Shown here one piece after another: positions 34,736 through 44,661 of a stretch of 64,000 nt of DNA. The translations under genes and the position numbers were made by a program. Origin of the DNA: Pseudomonas sp. PB101 (GTDB taxonomy: Bacteria > Pseudomonadota > Gammaproteobacteria > Pseudomonadales > Pseudomonadaceae). How positions within the stretch are numbered: the stretch's first letter is position 1; the number at the start of each line of letters is the position of its first letter. The notes beneath the pieces were generated by a model. That model was not told the origin of the DNA and did not search any database. It was given only the letters and a program-made list of their open reading frames with translations. The stretch spans positions 1 to 64,000 of the forward strand of contig NZ_RWIR01000096.1 in NCBI RefSeq assembly GCF_009764265.1. The letters run 5' to 3'.

Positions 34736-35401
34736 ATGTCGCGCTACCTTTTTTTATCGCTGTGCGTGTTTTTTTCGGTGGCCCAGGCCGCCGAAAAAAC
34801 ACAGGAAAATGAAGCCCGTGATCTCGCTTACAGCCTGGGTGCCAGCCTTGGCGAACGCTTGCGCCTGGAGGCTCCCGACCTGCAACTCCAGGCACTGGTC
34901 GAAGGATTGCAGCACGCCTACCAGGGCAAACCGCTGGCGCTGAAGGACGAACAGATCGAGCAGATATTGACCGAACACGAGGCACGGATTGCCATGCAGC
35001 CGGCCGAGCCGCAAAGCGAAATGGCGCTGGAAAAGGAACAACGTTTTCTCGCCACCGAGAAAGCCAGGCCCGGTGTGCGCGAACTGGCTGACGGCGTGCT
35101 GCTGACCGAATTGACACCGGGCGCTGGCGCCAAGGCAGGACCCAACGGCAAGGTGCAGGTGTTGTACATCGGTCGTTTGCCCGACGGGACGGTGTTCGAT
35201 CAGAACAGCCAGCCACAATGGTTCAGTCTCGACAGCGTGATCGCCGGATGGCGCAGCGCATTGCAAAACATGCCGGTCGGGGCGAAGTGGCGACTGGTGA
35301 TTCCATCGGCCCAGGCCTATGGCGCCGACGGTGCGGGCGACGTGATCGCACCGTTCACGCCGCTGGTGTTCGAAGTTGAACTGCGTGGCGCAACCAGCTG
35401 A
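34736..35401 (+). CDS. FKBP-type peptidyl-prolyl isomerase
   Basis: A 221-residue periplasmic folding helper. A signal peptide ('YLFLSLCVFFSVAQA', about 1-18) is followed by an FkpA-type N-terminal helical dimer domain ('ARDLAYSLGASLGERL') and an FKBP domain (about 110-220: 'VQVLYIGRLPDGTVFDQ', 'WRLVIPSAQAYG'). It speeds proline isomerisation in exported proteins. The ATG at 34736 follows CGGAGAG. It is divergent from algP and convergent with algQ; the same order (algQ, FKBP, algP) is found in P. aeruginosa. Confidence 0.92.
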   Translation: MSRYLFLSLCVFFSVAQAAEKTQENEARDLAYSLGASLGERLRLEAPDLQLQALVEGLQHAYQGKPLALKDEQIEQILTEHEARIAMQPAEPQSEMALEKEQRFLATEKARPGVRELADGVLLTELTPGAGAKAGPNGKVQVLYIGRLPDGTVFDQNSQPQWFSLDSVIAGWRSALQNMPVGAKWRLVIPSAQAYGADGAGDVIAPFTPLVFEVELRGATS

Positions 35402-35413
35402 CAGCGGAAATGA

Positions 35414-35441
35414 AAAACGGCGTGCCGTGGCACGCCGTTTA
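35414..35441. terminator. bidirectional terminator between FKBP gene and algQ
   Basis: The stem AAACGGCGTGCC / GGCACGCCGTTT has a short loop. It is 13 bases past the FKBP stop, with an A-run on the left that serves as the U-tract for algQ. Confidence 0.8.
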
Positions 35442-35461
35442 AGGGTCTTGCGGGAAGCGAT

Positions 35462-35920
35462 TCAGGCCTGAACCGGATCGGCTTCCTTGTGCGCGGTGTG
35501 CAGCACTTCGATCAGGCAATCTTCCAGTTCGAAGCGTTCGTGCAACAGGCCACCCAGCTCCTTGAACTTCTCCGCAACGCATTTGCCTTCGTCGCAAAGG
35601 TCATTGAACGCCAGCAGCTTTTCAGTGATGACATCGATGCGCGGGTAGATGGTCTCGGCGAGCTCCAGGCCACGCTTGTCGTTGAAGGCCTTGGCCTCCC
35701 CCGTCAGTTGCTCGTAGATCTCGAAGTGTCCGGCCGATACATAATCGACCAGCACGCCGCAGAATTCCTGCAAAGGCTTGCGATTCGTGGACAGTGCCTC
35801 AGGATCGGCACCGAGCTTGTCGTATGCATCGATCAGTTCTTTGCGCTCCTGCAACCAGCGATCGATCAGCAGGTGCACTCCACCCCAGCGTTCCTGAGCA
35901 TTCTGACAACTTTCGAGCAT
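35462..35920 (-). CDS. algQ: AlgQ / Rsd anti-sigma-70 factor
   Basis: A 152-residue all-helical regulator of the Rsd/AlgQ family that binds sigma-70 region 4 and shifts RNA polymerase toward alternative sigma factors. Family text includes 'ERWGGVHLLIDRWLQERKEL' near the N-terminus and 'FCGVLVDYVSAGHFEIYEQL' in the middle. In P. aeruginosa it promotes alginate and siderophore gene expression. The start MLESCQNAQ at 35920 matches the family; the preceding 36 codons do not. Confidence 0.95.
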   Translation of the reverse strand: MLESCQNAQERWGGVHLLIDRWLQERKELIDAYDKLGADPEALSTNRKPLQEFCGVLVDYVSAGHFEIYEQLTGEAKAFNDKRGLELAETIYPRIDVITEKLLAFNDLCDEGKCVAEKFKELGGLLHERFELEDCLIEVLHTAHKEADPVQA

Positions 35921-36097
35921 GGTGATCTCTCTTCCCTTGTGGGTCAGCTGCTCTATGCCCGCTCGCCTCTTGTAACGTCGGTGGGCGGTCAGGCAGAGCG
36001 TCATCGAGCAACATAATTCCAATGACACGTGCGGGCCAGATTATGCCCGCACGACACTGGCTTCAAGGTACGCAGGCGATAAAGTTCATACAAGTGT

Positions 36098-36649
36098 TTA
36101 ATCGCCCGCAAAGGCCCGGTGCGACGACTCGCCGCTGAGTGGTCGCTGATAGCTGATCCAGACCAGTCGCAACGGCTGGTAAACCGCCAGAATCATCATC
36201 GCGACGAAGTACAGCAGGCTCCACTCGGTGAGGCTCAGATCGAACAGACTCCAGGAAACCTCCACACATTCGCCACCGCCCTTGAACAATTGCTGCAGGA
36301 CGGATAACCACGCAGAACCGGCGAACAGATCCGCCAGGTGGGTCGAACACACCGCCGCGTGCTCCATTGGCAGGCTTTGCAACAGAACCTGCCGCCACGC
36401 CGCGACAGTGCCAGCCAGGCTGCAACCAAGACAGAGCAGCCAATACAGAACGGTGCCTGTGCGACCCGGACCATGGACGGAAGCCATCAGGCAGACAACG
36501 GTCAGCAGCGCCAGACAAAAACGCTGCACCTGGCACAAGCCGCAAGGCCGCAGGCCGAGCGCATATTCCAGGTAGTAGGAAACGCCCAACGCCAGGGCAC
36601 CCGCGATGAAAGCCATGAAGAACAAGGAGCGTGAGCAGGCCAAAGACAT
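36098..36649 (-). CDS. dsbB: disulfide bond formation protein DsbB
   Basis: A 183-residue inner-membrane oxidoreductase with four helices that reoxidises DsbA with ubiquinone. The first periplasmic pair is 'RPCGLCQVQR' (about C36 and C39). The second pair is in 'HAAVCSTHL' and 'GGGECVEVSW'. The start MSLACSRSLFF at 36649 gives a normal N-terminus; the ten codons before it are optional. Called dsbH in some P. aeruginosa annotations. It stands alone between algQ and the hem operon. Confidence 0.92.
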   Translation of the reverse strand: MSLACSRSLFFMAFIAGALALGVSYYLEYALGLRPCGLCQVQRFCLALLTVVCLMASVHGPGRTGTVLYWLLCLGCSLAGTVAAWRQVLLQSLPMEHAAVCSTHLADLFAGSAWLSVLQQLFKGGGECVEVSWSLFDLSLTEWSLLYFVAMMILAVYQPLRLVWISYQRPLSGESSHRAFAGD

Positions 36650-36744
36650 GGCTTTTCCGTAAAAGTAGTGACAGACCATTACGGTAGAGGAAAGCGCGAC
36701 GGCCTTTCAAGGCAAGCGCCCGCGGAGACTTCAGCAGAAGCGTA

Positions 36745-36806
36745 GGGAAATACCGACGCAGGCGAGAGGATAAAAAGTAGTCCTCTGTAGGACTTTGCCT
36801 GCGACG
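36745..36806 (-). terminator. nested inverted repeats with terminator-like core
   Basis: On the minus strand AGTCCT / AGGACT (36779-36794, loop ACAG) is followed by CTTTTTA. It is enclosed by a longer imperfect inverted repeat (GTCGCAGGC / GCCTGCGTCG). This may be a second terminator behind the hem operon, or the end of a small RNA. Confidence 0.55.
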
Positions 36807-36829
36807 AGACTTGATGACCGAGTTTCAGT

Positions 36830-36872
36830 AAAAAATCGCGCTGCGGCGAGGACATTTGCTTGCTCGCCGCAG
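36830..36872 (-). terminator. intrinsic terminator of the hemCDXY operon
   Basis: A perfect 10-base stem CTGCGGCGAG / CTCGCCGCAG (36841-36850 and 36863-36872) is followed on the minus strand, after five bases, by six T residues. It begins 40 bases past the hemY stop. Confidence 0.85.
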
Positions 36873-36912
36873 CTCACCACTCAGACGCCGGAGCCTGGCG
36901 CCAGCGGATCGG

Positions 36913-38151
36913 TCAAGCGCTGACCGGCACTGGCAGAGGGGCGGCGAGCAAGCGCTCATCCAACAACCCCAGGCCTTCCTGAAACAGCTGGTTGCTGCGC
37001 TCGGTATCGCCCATTTGCGCCAGCAACCGGGCCAGCTCCGCACAGGCTTCCGGATTGCGTTGTACACGCAGGCTGCTTTCCAGATAGTCCCGCGCCTTGC
37101 CCCACAAACTGTTTTGCAGGCACAGACGCCCCAGGGTCAACAGCAGGCCCGGATCGGCCGGATGTTCCTTGAGCCAGCCTTCGGCGGCCTGCAACTGGCG
37201 GGTCGGATCACTGCCGCGCACCAGTCCGTAGAGACGTGCCAAATGACTGTCGTAGTTGCGCTTGAGTGCGGTGCGCAGGACTTCCTCGGCCTGGACCTGA
37301 GCCCCCAATTGCCGCAGTTGCTCGGCATAGGCGAGTATCAGTTGCGGCTCCTGGCGTTGTGCCGAGGTCAATTGTTGCCAGGCACGCTCCAGCGATTGCT
37401 GCCCGACCGTGCCGTCCTCTTCCCGTTGCGCCGCCAGGGACAGGTTCGCCCCCCAGGCCCGACGCTCCAGTTCGGCGAGTTCGGTCACCGGCAGGACTTT
37501 GTCCTTGCGCAGTTCCGGCAGCAGGCGAATCAATGCCGACCAGTCACCACGCTGCGCAAGCAGGCGCTGCAACTGACGCAAGGTCTGTGCGTTGCGGGGA
37601 TGGCGTTCATGCATGGCTTGCAGGGTGGCGAGGGCGCCGTCGGTATCACCGCGGTCGGTCTGCAACTGGGCGTGGTTCAAGGCGATCGCCAATTCGGCCT
37701 GAGGTTGACGCTCCAGGGCGCGCTCCAGCAAGTTGTCGCTTTCTTCGTAATTGCCCAGTTCGTTTGCGGCACGTGCCGCACCGAGGTAATAAAGCAACGG
37801 CTGGCGCTCGGCCTCGGCAGCCCGATGCAAATGACGCTGCGCGCTGGCCCAGCGACCCTCGGCCAGATCCAGCTGACCGTGCTCGATCGCCACCTGCACG
37901 CGACGGCTGCGGTTGCGCGTGGACCACGGGTTGACCACACCACTGGACGCCATCACCAATTCGACCAGTGTCTTGATGCCCCAGATCACCAGCCACAGCA
38001 CAGCCACCAGCGCCAACGTAGCCCACAGGCTCGACTCATAGCGGAAGGTCTTGTAGGCAATCAGCACATACCCGGAATGTTCGGCAATCGCCAGTCCCAG
38101 CGCAGCGGTAGCGGCGATCACGAGGAACACGACCACATAGAGGCGTTTCAT
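36913..38151 (-). CDS. hemY: HemY, heme biosynthesis-associated membrane protein
   Basis: A 412-residue inner-membrane protein of the proteobacterial HemY type (not protoporphyrinogen oxidase). Two N-terminal helices ('YVVVFLVIAATAALGLAIA' and 'LWATLALVAVLWLVIWGI') are followed by TPR-like repeats. It is thought to help late porphyrin synthesis, but its precise task is not settled. Its start overlaps the hemX stop by four bases, and it ends the hemCDXY operon. Confidence 0.95.
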   Translation of the reverse strand: MKRLYVVVFLVIAATAALGLAIAEHSGYVLIAYKTFRYESSLWATLALVAVLWLVIWGIKTLVELVMASSGVVNPWSTRNRSRRVQVAIEHGQLDLAEGRWASAQRHLHRAAEAERQPLLYYLGAARAANELGNYEESDNLLERALERQPQAELAIALNHAQLQTDRGDTDGALATLQAMHERHPRNAQTLRQLQRLLAQRGDWSALIRLLPELRKDKVLPVTELAELERRAWGANLSLAAQREEDGTVGQQSLERAWQQLTSAQRQEPQLILAYAEQLRQLGAQVQAEEVLRTALKRNYDSHLARLYGLVRGSDPTRQLQAAEGWLKEHPADPGLLLTLGRLCLQNSLWGKARDYLESSLRVQRNPEACAELARLLAQMGDTERSNQLFQEGLGLLDERLLAAPLPVPVSA

Positions 38152-39314
38152 GGCGTGGCCTCCGGCGCGGTGTTCGCGGCAGGCCTGGCCATTGGCTTGA
38201 CCGAGTCCTCGGCGTTGACGTTGCGCCGCTCCAGGTACCCCTGCACGGCGCTCAGGGTGCCGGTCATATCCGGCGTGACCACGGTGACCGGTTGCTTGCT
38301 CAACTCGGCCACCTGCTCAAGCATGACTTTGCTCTGTGCGTTGTCCGGGTTGAAGTTGCCCTTGAGGATGTCCCGCGCCTCGTCCAGCACCTGCGAGTAA
38401 ACCGCGGCCTGACCGTTGAGTGCGGCCCATTGTGCCTGCTCCAGCGCCAGGCTCAGGGCCAGGCGTACCTGACTCAGGCTCTGACCGGCGAGCAAAGGGC
38501 GAACGTTTTTGTCGGCATTGAAATCGATACGGATGTAGCGCGAAATCTGATCCCACCATTGCGCCCAGCGACTGGCACCGTCGCCATCGGCGGTCAGGCC
38601 CAGCAACGAGTCGCCACTGTCCTTGTACTCCGGGGCCAGCTCGGTGAGGCTGGTAACTTGATCGCGCAGTGCGCCCAGACGCAGGAACAGCCCGGTACGA
38701 TCCGGTTGTTCGGTACTGCGCAAGGCGATCAGGGTCTTGGCCACCTGCTCGCGTGCGGCAAAGGAGCCCGGATCGTTCTGCTCGCGCAGTATCTCGTCGG
38801 CGCCCTGGACCAATGCCTGGGCGCTGCTGATGTCCTGCAAGGCAGACAGCCGCAGGCTGGCCAGCCGCAGCAGATGCTCGGCCTCGGCCAGGCGCCAGTC
38901 CTTGCGGCTGGCGCCGAGTACGGTTTCCAGACGCTGGTTCAAACGCTGCTGATCACCTTGCAGCTGAATCACCAGGCGACTGCGTGCCTCCAGCTCATCG
39001 GCGGCAGGCAACTGGGCCAGGCGTGCGCTCAGGCGTTCCTCATTGAGCTTGAGGCTCTGCGCCTGGTCATTCAACGCCTGGACCTGACTCAACTGCTGCT
39101 GATTATTGGCCTGCAGGTGACGCACCTGCCAGACACCCCAACCGCCTACCGCGACACCGGCCGCACCCAGCAACAGCGCGACGATAGCCAGGCCATTGCC
39201 TCGACGCTGCTCGGCAGCTGGTGGTGGCGGCTGCGGCATTCCATCAACAGGAGCATCGATAGGTGCATCAAGCACCGGTCGCGATTCATCTTTAGGCAAG
39301 GCTGTTTCGCTCAC
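38148..39314 (-). CDS. hemX: HemX, uroporphyrinogen-III C-methyltransferase-like membrane protein
   Basis: A 388-residue protein with a proline-rich cytoplasmic head (about 1-38), one membrane helix ('GLAIVALLLGAAGVAVGGWGV', about 40-60) and a long coiled coil ('QALNDQAQSLKLNEERLSA') followed by a helical domain. Despite its common name it lacks the methyltransferase fold, so enzymatic activity is doubtful. It lies between hemD and hemY, overlapping hemY by four bases. Confidence 0.93.
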   Translation of the reverse strand: MSETALPKDESRPVLDAPIDAPVDGMPQPPPPAAEQRRGNGLAIVALLLGAAGVAVGGWGVWQVRHLQANNQQQLSQVQALNDQAQSLKLNEERLSARLAQLPAADELEARSRLVIQLQGDQQRLNQRLETVLGASRKDWRLAEAEHLLRLASLRLSALQDISSAQALVQGADEILREQNDPGSFAAREQVAKTLIALRSTEQPDRTGLFLRLGALRDQVTSLTELAPEYKDSGDSLLGLTADGDGASRWAQWWDQISRYIRIDFNADKNVRPLLAGQSLSQVRLALSLALEQAQWAALNGQAAVYSQVLDEARDILKGNFNPDNAQSKVMLEQVAELSKQPVTVVTPDMTGTLSAVQGYLERRNVNAEDSVKPMARPAANTAPEATP

Positions 39315-39330
39315 GTATCCATCCTTTGCA

Positions 39331-40098
39331 TTAGAAAACGGGTACGGGTTGCTCCCGTAACGCCGTCAGCAAGGCCGCGGCACTGGCGCCGCGACAATCC
39401 ACAACTGTTTTGGCCCCGGCGGCACGTGCCAGCTCGGCAACCCTGGGGCTCGGTACAAACAACGGCAGCCGCGCCAACTGCGGCCAGGCATCGCCGGCCA
39501 ATTGATGCAGGTGCTCAAAACCTTGTCCACTGCTGACCACCAGTCCGTTCAGGCGTTCCGCCTGGATCCGTTGCGGCAGTGCCGCCGGCGGGTAAATCGG
39601 CAAGGCCCGGCGGTACAGTTCCAGATACTCGACACTAGCACCAAGCTCACGCAAACGCTCAGCCAGCAACTCGCGCCCGCCCTCTCCGCGCAGGATCAAC
39701 ACTCGCGAGCCGGGTTGGGCGATAGCCTCGCGCAGTCGGGAAAGCTCGAGCAAGGCTTCACTGTCATCGCCTTCTGCCGGGAAGCTCACGTTCAATCCGT
39801 GATCCTCAAGGATCTGCGCTGTCGCCGCGCCGACGCTGAACCACTGCACGGCGGGCAGCGCAGGCCAAAACCGCTCGAGCAGTTCGACGCCGATGCGGGC
39901 TGCCGGCTTGCTGACCACGATGACGGCGCAGAATTGGTCCAGCGTCTGAATCACCTGGCGCATTGTGTCAGTGGCCGCAATGGGCACGATGTCCAAAAGC
40001 GGCAGACTGTTACTGAATATCCCCTGCTCGGCCAAAAGACTGCTTAGCGCCGCCGCCTCTTCGGCGGGACGCGTCAGCAGCAAGCGCCAGCCGGTCAC
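39331..40098 (-). CDS. hemD: uroporphyrinogen-III synthase HemD
   Basis: A 255-residue enzyme that closes and inverts ring D of hydroxymethylbilane. It opens with 'GWRLLLTRPAEEAAALSSLL' and has the bilobed pattern with 'WFSVGAATAQILEDHGL' and 'LNGLVVSSGQGFEHL'. HemD sequences diverge strongly, but the position after hemC with a four-base overlap is decisive. A gap of 16 bases separates it from hemX. Confidence 0.96.
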   Translation of the reverse strand: MTGWRLLLTRPAEEAAALSSLLAEQGIFSNSLPLLDIVPIAATDTMRQVIQTLDQFCAVIVVSKPAARIGVELLERFWPALPAVQWFSVGAATAQILEDHGLNVSFPAEGDDSEALLELSRLREAIAQPGSRVLILRGEGGRELLAERLRELGASVEYLELYRRALPIYPPAALPQRIQAERLNGLVVSSGQGFEHLHQLAGDAWPQLARLPLFVPSPRVAELARAAGAKTVVDCRGASAAALLTALREQPVPVF

Positions 40099-41036
40099 TC
40101 GTGGCCAGCCTCGCCATAGACCGCCTTGAGGATGTCGTCGGCACCCTGGCTGAGCAGGTCTTCGGCCACTCGTACGCCGAGCGCCTCGGCATCGCCGCGA
40201 GGGGCGCGGGCCTGGGCGCTGAGCAGCAGGCCACCGGCCGGGTCACCCACCAGTCCGCGCAACCAGAGCTGCTCACCTTCCAGCACGGCGAAGCAGGCGA
40301 TCGGCACCTGGCAACCGCCATTGAGGTGCTTGTTCAGGGCACGTTCGGCGATCACGCGGGTGGCGGTGTCCTGGTGATGCAGGGGCGCCAGCAGTGCATG
40401 AATTTCACTGTCGACGCTGCGGCATTCGATTCCCACCGCACCCTGTCCGCCGGCCGGAAGGCTGTCGTCGACACTGATGGCCGATGTGATGCGATCTTCA
40501 AAGCCAAGCCGGATCAGGCCGGCGGCGGCGAGGATGATGGCGTCGTATTCACCGGCATCGAGCTTGGCCAGGCGGGTGTTGACGTTGCCGCGCAGGAAGC
40601 GGATTTCCAGGTCCGGGCGACGGGTCAGCAATTGTGCCTGGCGGCGCAGGCTGGAGGTGCCGACGATGCTGCCCCGGGGCAACTCATCCAGGCTGGCATA
40701 GGTGTTGGAAACGAAGGCATCGCGCGGATCTTCCCGTTCACAGATGCAGAACAGGCCGAGGCCTTCGGGGAAGTCCATCGGCACGTCCTTCATGGAGTGC
40801 ACGGCGATGTCGGCTTCATTTTCCAATAGCGCGGTTTCAAGTTCCTTGACGAACAGGCCCTTGCCGCCGATTTTCGACAGTGGTGAGTCAAGCAGCTTGT
40901 CACCACGACTGACCATGGGGACGAGGCTCACCAGCAGGCCCGGATGAGCGGCTTCAAGGCGGGCTTTGACGTATTCGGCCTGCCACAGGGCGAGTGCGCT
41001 TTTGCGGGTGGCGATGCGGATTTCGCGAGAGGACAT
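40095..41036 (-). CDS. hemC: porphobilinogen deaminase HemC
   Basis: A 313-residue enzyme that polymerises four porphobilinogens to hydroxymethylbilane. Its covalent dipyrromethane cofactor attaches to C242 in 'LNGGCQVPIACFA'. The catalytic aspartate is D84 in 'HSMKDVPMDFP', and the arginine-rich substrate site is 'GTSSLRRQAQL'. It leads the hemCDXY operon; 138 bases separate it from the algR stop on the same strand. Confidence 0.98.
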   Translation of the reverse strand: MSSREIRIATRKSALALWQAEYVKARLEAAHPGLLVSLVPMVSRGDKLLDSPLSKIGGKGLFVKELETALLENEADIAVHSMKDVPMDFPEGLGLFCICEREDPRDAFVSNTYASLDELPRGSIVGTSSLRRQAQLLTRRPDLEIRFLRGNVNTRLAKLDAGEYDAIILAAAGLIRLGFEDRITSAISVDDSLPAGGQGAVGIECRSVDSEIHALLAPLHHQDTATRVIAERALNKHLNGGCQVPIACFAVLEGEQLWLRGLVGDPAGGLLLSAQARAPRGDAEALGVRVAEDLLSQGADDILKAVYGEAGHE

Positions 41037-41174
41037 GGATCAATCCGTACTGAATAGATATGACGGATAATAACAGCTCAGCCAAATCCACTTTGACTTG
41101 TATCAGATACTACTCGGCCTCCCTGGCCCCGGATCTCCGGCAATCGGGTGTGAAATCAGCCTGTGCACAGCTTT

Positions 41175-41921
41175 TTAAAGCTGTTGCATCATCTTGCGCA
41201 CGCCAGCCACATGGCGCCGGCTGACGATCAGCGCATCACCGTTGAGGCCCTTGAGGAACAACTGAAAATGTCCCAGGGGTGTGCGTTGCAATCGCTCGAT
41301 ACGCTCGCGGGCGACCAGTGCATTGCGATGGATACGCACAAAACGGTCACCGAATTCGTCCTCGAGGGCCTTGAGCGGCTCATCGAGCAGCACTTCACCG
41401 CTCTCGTGGCGCAAGGTCACGTATTTGTGGTCGGCAATGAAGTACACCACCTGATCCAGCGGAATCAGCTCGATCCCTTTGCGGGTTCGGGCGCTGATAT
41501 GGCTGCGCGGGCCGCTGCCGCTTTCGGCGGCAGGGCGGGTCAGGGCGCCGAGCTGGGCACGATTGGGGCGCTCGGCTCTCTTTAATGCGTCATGTAATTG
41601 TTCAGTTCTCACAGGTTTCACCAGATAGCCTACGGCGCTGGACTGTAAGGCTTCCACGGCAAATTCATCGGGCCCGGTGCAGAACACCACGGCGGGCGGA
41701 GTTTCGCGTTCACATAACCGCGCAGCCACTTGCAGGCCATCCAGGCCGGGCATGCGGATATCAAGCAACACGATATCCGGTTTGTGACTGTCGATCAGTG
41801 CCAACGCCTCTTCGCCATTCGTGGCACTAGGCTCCAGGACAGTGTATCCCTCGAGTTCGCCAACCATTCGGCTCAGGCGCTCGCGGGCCAAGGGTTCGTC
41901 ATCAACGATCAGGACATTCAT
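41175..41921 (-). CDS. algR: LytTR-type response regulator AlgR
   Basis: A 248-residue response regulator that controls alginate, twitching motility and virulence genes in pseudomonads. The receiver domain has the acidic pair in 'VLIVDDEPLARERL' (D7, D8) and phosphoacceptor D54 ('LLDIRMPGLDGLQVAARL'). The LytTR DNA-binding domain spans about 135-248 ('RTRKGIELIPLDQVVYFIAD', 'RFVRIHRNALVARERIERL'). The start MNVLIVDDEP matches P. aeruginosa AlgR; an upstream one adds 11 codons. The cognate sensor kinase gene (algZ/fimS), next to algR in P. aeruginosa, is not found upstream here. Confidence 0.96.
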   Translation of the reverse strand: MNVLIVDDEPLARERLSRMVGELEGYTVLEPSATNGEEALALIDSHKPDIVLLDIRMPGLDGLQVAARLCERETPPAVVFCTGPDEFAVEALQSSAVGYLVKPVRTEQLHDALKRAERPNRAQLGALTRPAAESGSGPRSHISARTRKGIELIPLDQVVYFIADHKYVTLRHESGEVLLDEPLKALEDEFGDRFVRIHRNALVARERIERLQRTPLGHFQLFLKGLNGDALIVSRRHVAGVRKMMQQL

Positions 41922-42381
41922 ATTGCGCTGGATTCCTGCGTGAGTCTCGCACAAGGATAGCGTAGACAGGTGAAGTGACGTCCGTCACCGCGATCCACGC
42001 TAAGACTAGTCCGAGCGCCAAAAAGTGCCGCTGGTCCGGCGGCTAAATTTTCATTTGCCGGGCGATTGGCGGCCCAGGCCCGCATTGGCGACACATCGCC
42101 ACAGGGTTTGCTGATACGCAATATGAACACCCCCTCTTCTTATAGTCAGCGGCTGAAGCGAGAAGTGCGCTGATCCTACTGTCCAACTGTAGACGGTTGC
42201 CGGGACGATACAGCTCAATCGGAAAATATCGTTCGGCAAAAATGCGCATGCCTTGCACGGGCCCGGGCTCTGCTCCCTCCAAAAAACGTATCGACCAGTG
42301 TCAGCGACAGGGTTGGCAACCCTGTTATTATCCGCGCCAGCGTTCCACGCCTTCTTTCTTCAAGCCGATACGAGCGAATTC
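41922..42381. other. divergent gap algR / argH without a kinase gene
   Basis: These 460 bases contain no convincing coding frame: the longest reads of about 60-80 codons lack any histidine-kinase features. They should hold promoters for algR (minus) and argH (plus) and include the CRP-like site at 41975-41988. The composition is mixed, without repeats. Confidence 0.7.
41975..41988. promoter_or_regulatory. candidate CRP/Vfr-like site upstream of algR
   Basis: GTGACGTCCGTCAC fits the CRP-family core GTGA-N6-TCAC and forms a perfect 6-base inverted repeat. It ends 54 bases upstream of the algR start. Outer bases do not match the full TGTGA/TCACA consensus. Vfr binding is inferred. Confidence 0.45.
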
Positions 42382-43776
<1,395 letters not shown>

Positions 43777-43780
43777 AAGC

Positions 43781-43854
43781 TTCGCGAGCAGGCTCGCTCC
43801 CACATTGATCGTGTTTACACATCGAACTCTGTGGGAGCGGGCTTGCCCGCGATG
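43781..43854. repeat. REP pair (inverted), GTGGGAGC type
   Basis: TTCGCGAGCAGGCTCGCTCC followed by CACA, then a 25-base spacer and the direct arm GTGGGAGCGGGCTTGCCCGC. It lies between argH and the convergent GST gene. Confidence 0.85.
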
Positions 43855-43877
43855 ACTGACTTCAAAACCCCACAGAA

Positions 43878-44537
43878 CTACTTCTTGGCCGCGATCATCG
43901 CCATGAACGCCGGCATCGCTGCTTCCTTGTCCGCCGCAATTCGCTGCACGTTCGGGTTTTGCTCCAACAGCGCCAGCAAGGCCTTGGCCGCCGGCAGCTC
44001 GGCCAGCAGATCAATGCCAAAGAGTTTCTTCGCGACCCCACACGCCAACGGCACGCTGTACAGGAAATACAGGTCCGCCACGCTCAGGCTGTCGCCAGCC
44101 ACGTAAGGACTGAATTTGCCGTGCCGGCCCAGCGCCGCTATCCCCAGCAACAGTTCGGCCTTGGTCTTCTCCTTGATTGCATCCGGCACGGTCACGCCAA
44201 AGAACGCTTCGCCGTAACTGGCGCGCCCTGGCAATTCGATGTACAGCTCGATTTCCTTGGCCAGTGCCAGCACCTGCGCGCGCTCGAACGGATCGCTCGG
44301 CAGCAATGGCGTGCCGCTCTGGCTTTGCTCGATGTATTCGAGGATGACGCTGGTTTCATTGATGAAACCCTGCTCTACCTGCAGGACCGGGACTTTTCCG
44401 CGAGGGCTGATCGCCAGTGCCTCGGGGCTGCTGCCGGCGTAAAACGGTACCTCTTCGAAGGGCAGCCCTTTTTCCAGCAGCGCCAGCTTGACCATGTTGT
44501 AGTAGTTACTGACGGAGAATCCATAAAGCTTGATCAT
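43878..44537 (-). CDS. glutathione S-transferase family protein
   Basis: A 219-residue two-domain GST. The thioredoxin-like N domain starts 'IKLYGFSVSNYYNMVKLALL' and contains the glutathione loops 'SPRGKVPVLQVEQG' and 'NETSVILEYIEQ'. The helical C domain holds 'YVAGDSLSVADLYFLYSVPL', the N-capping motif. It probably conjugates or reduces an unknown electrophile. The second of two adjacent starts (44537) is chosen from the family N-terminus. Confidence 0.92.
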   Translation of the reverse strand: MIKLYGFSVSNYYNMVKLALLEKGLPFEEVPFYAGSSPEALAISPRGKVPVLQVEQGFINETSVILEYIEQSQSGTPLLPSDPFERAQVLALAKEIELYIELPGRASYGEAFFGVTVPDAIKEKTKAELLLGIAALGRHGKFSPYVAGDSLSVADLYFLYSVPLACGVAKKLFGIDLLAELPAAKALLALLEQNPNVQRIAADKEAAMPAFMAMIAAKK

Positions 44538-44661
44538 CACAAAGCCTCCAGGCCGTGCGGGGTGGGCAGTGCCTGTTTATAGAACGCCGCCGGGATTCTT
44601 GCCAGCAGCATCACGCCGCTGAATGCAGGTAAACTGGCCGCCTTTCCCTGAGGAGCCTGCC

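Noticed and set aside
42043..42282. Remnant of algZ/fimS in the algR-argH gap
   Set aside because: The 79-codon minus-strand frame has no histidine-kinase H, N or G box and no membrane segments; no AlgZ-like text was recognised.
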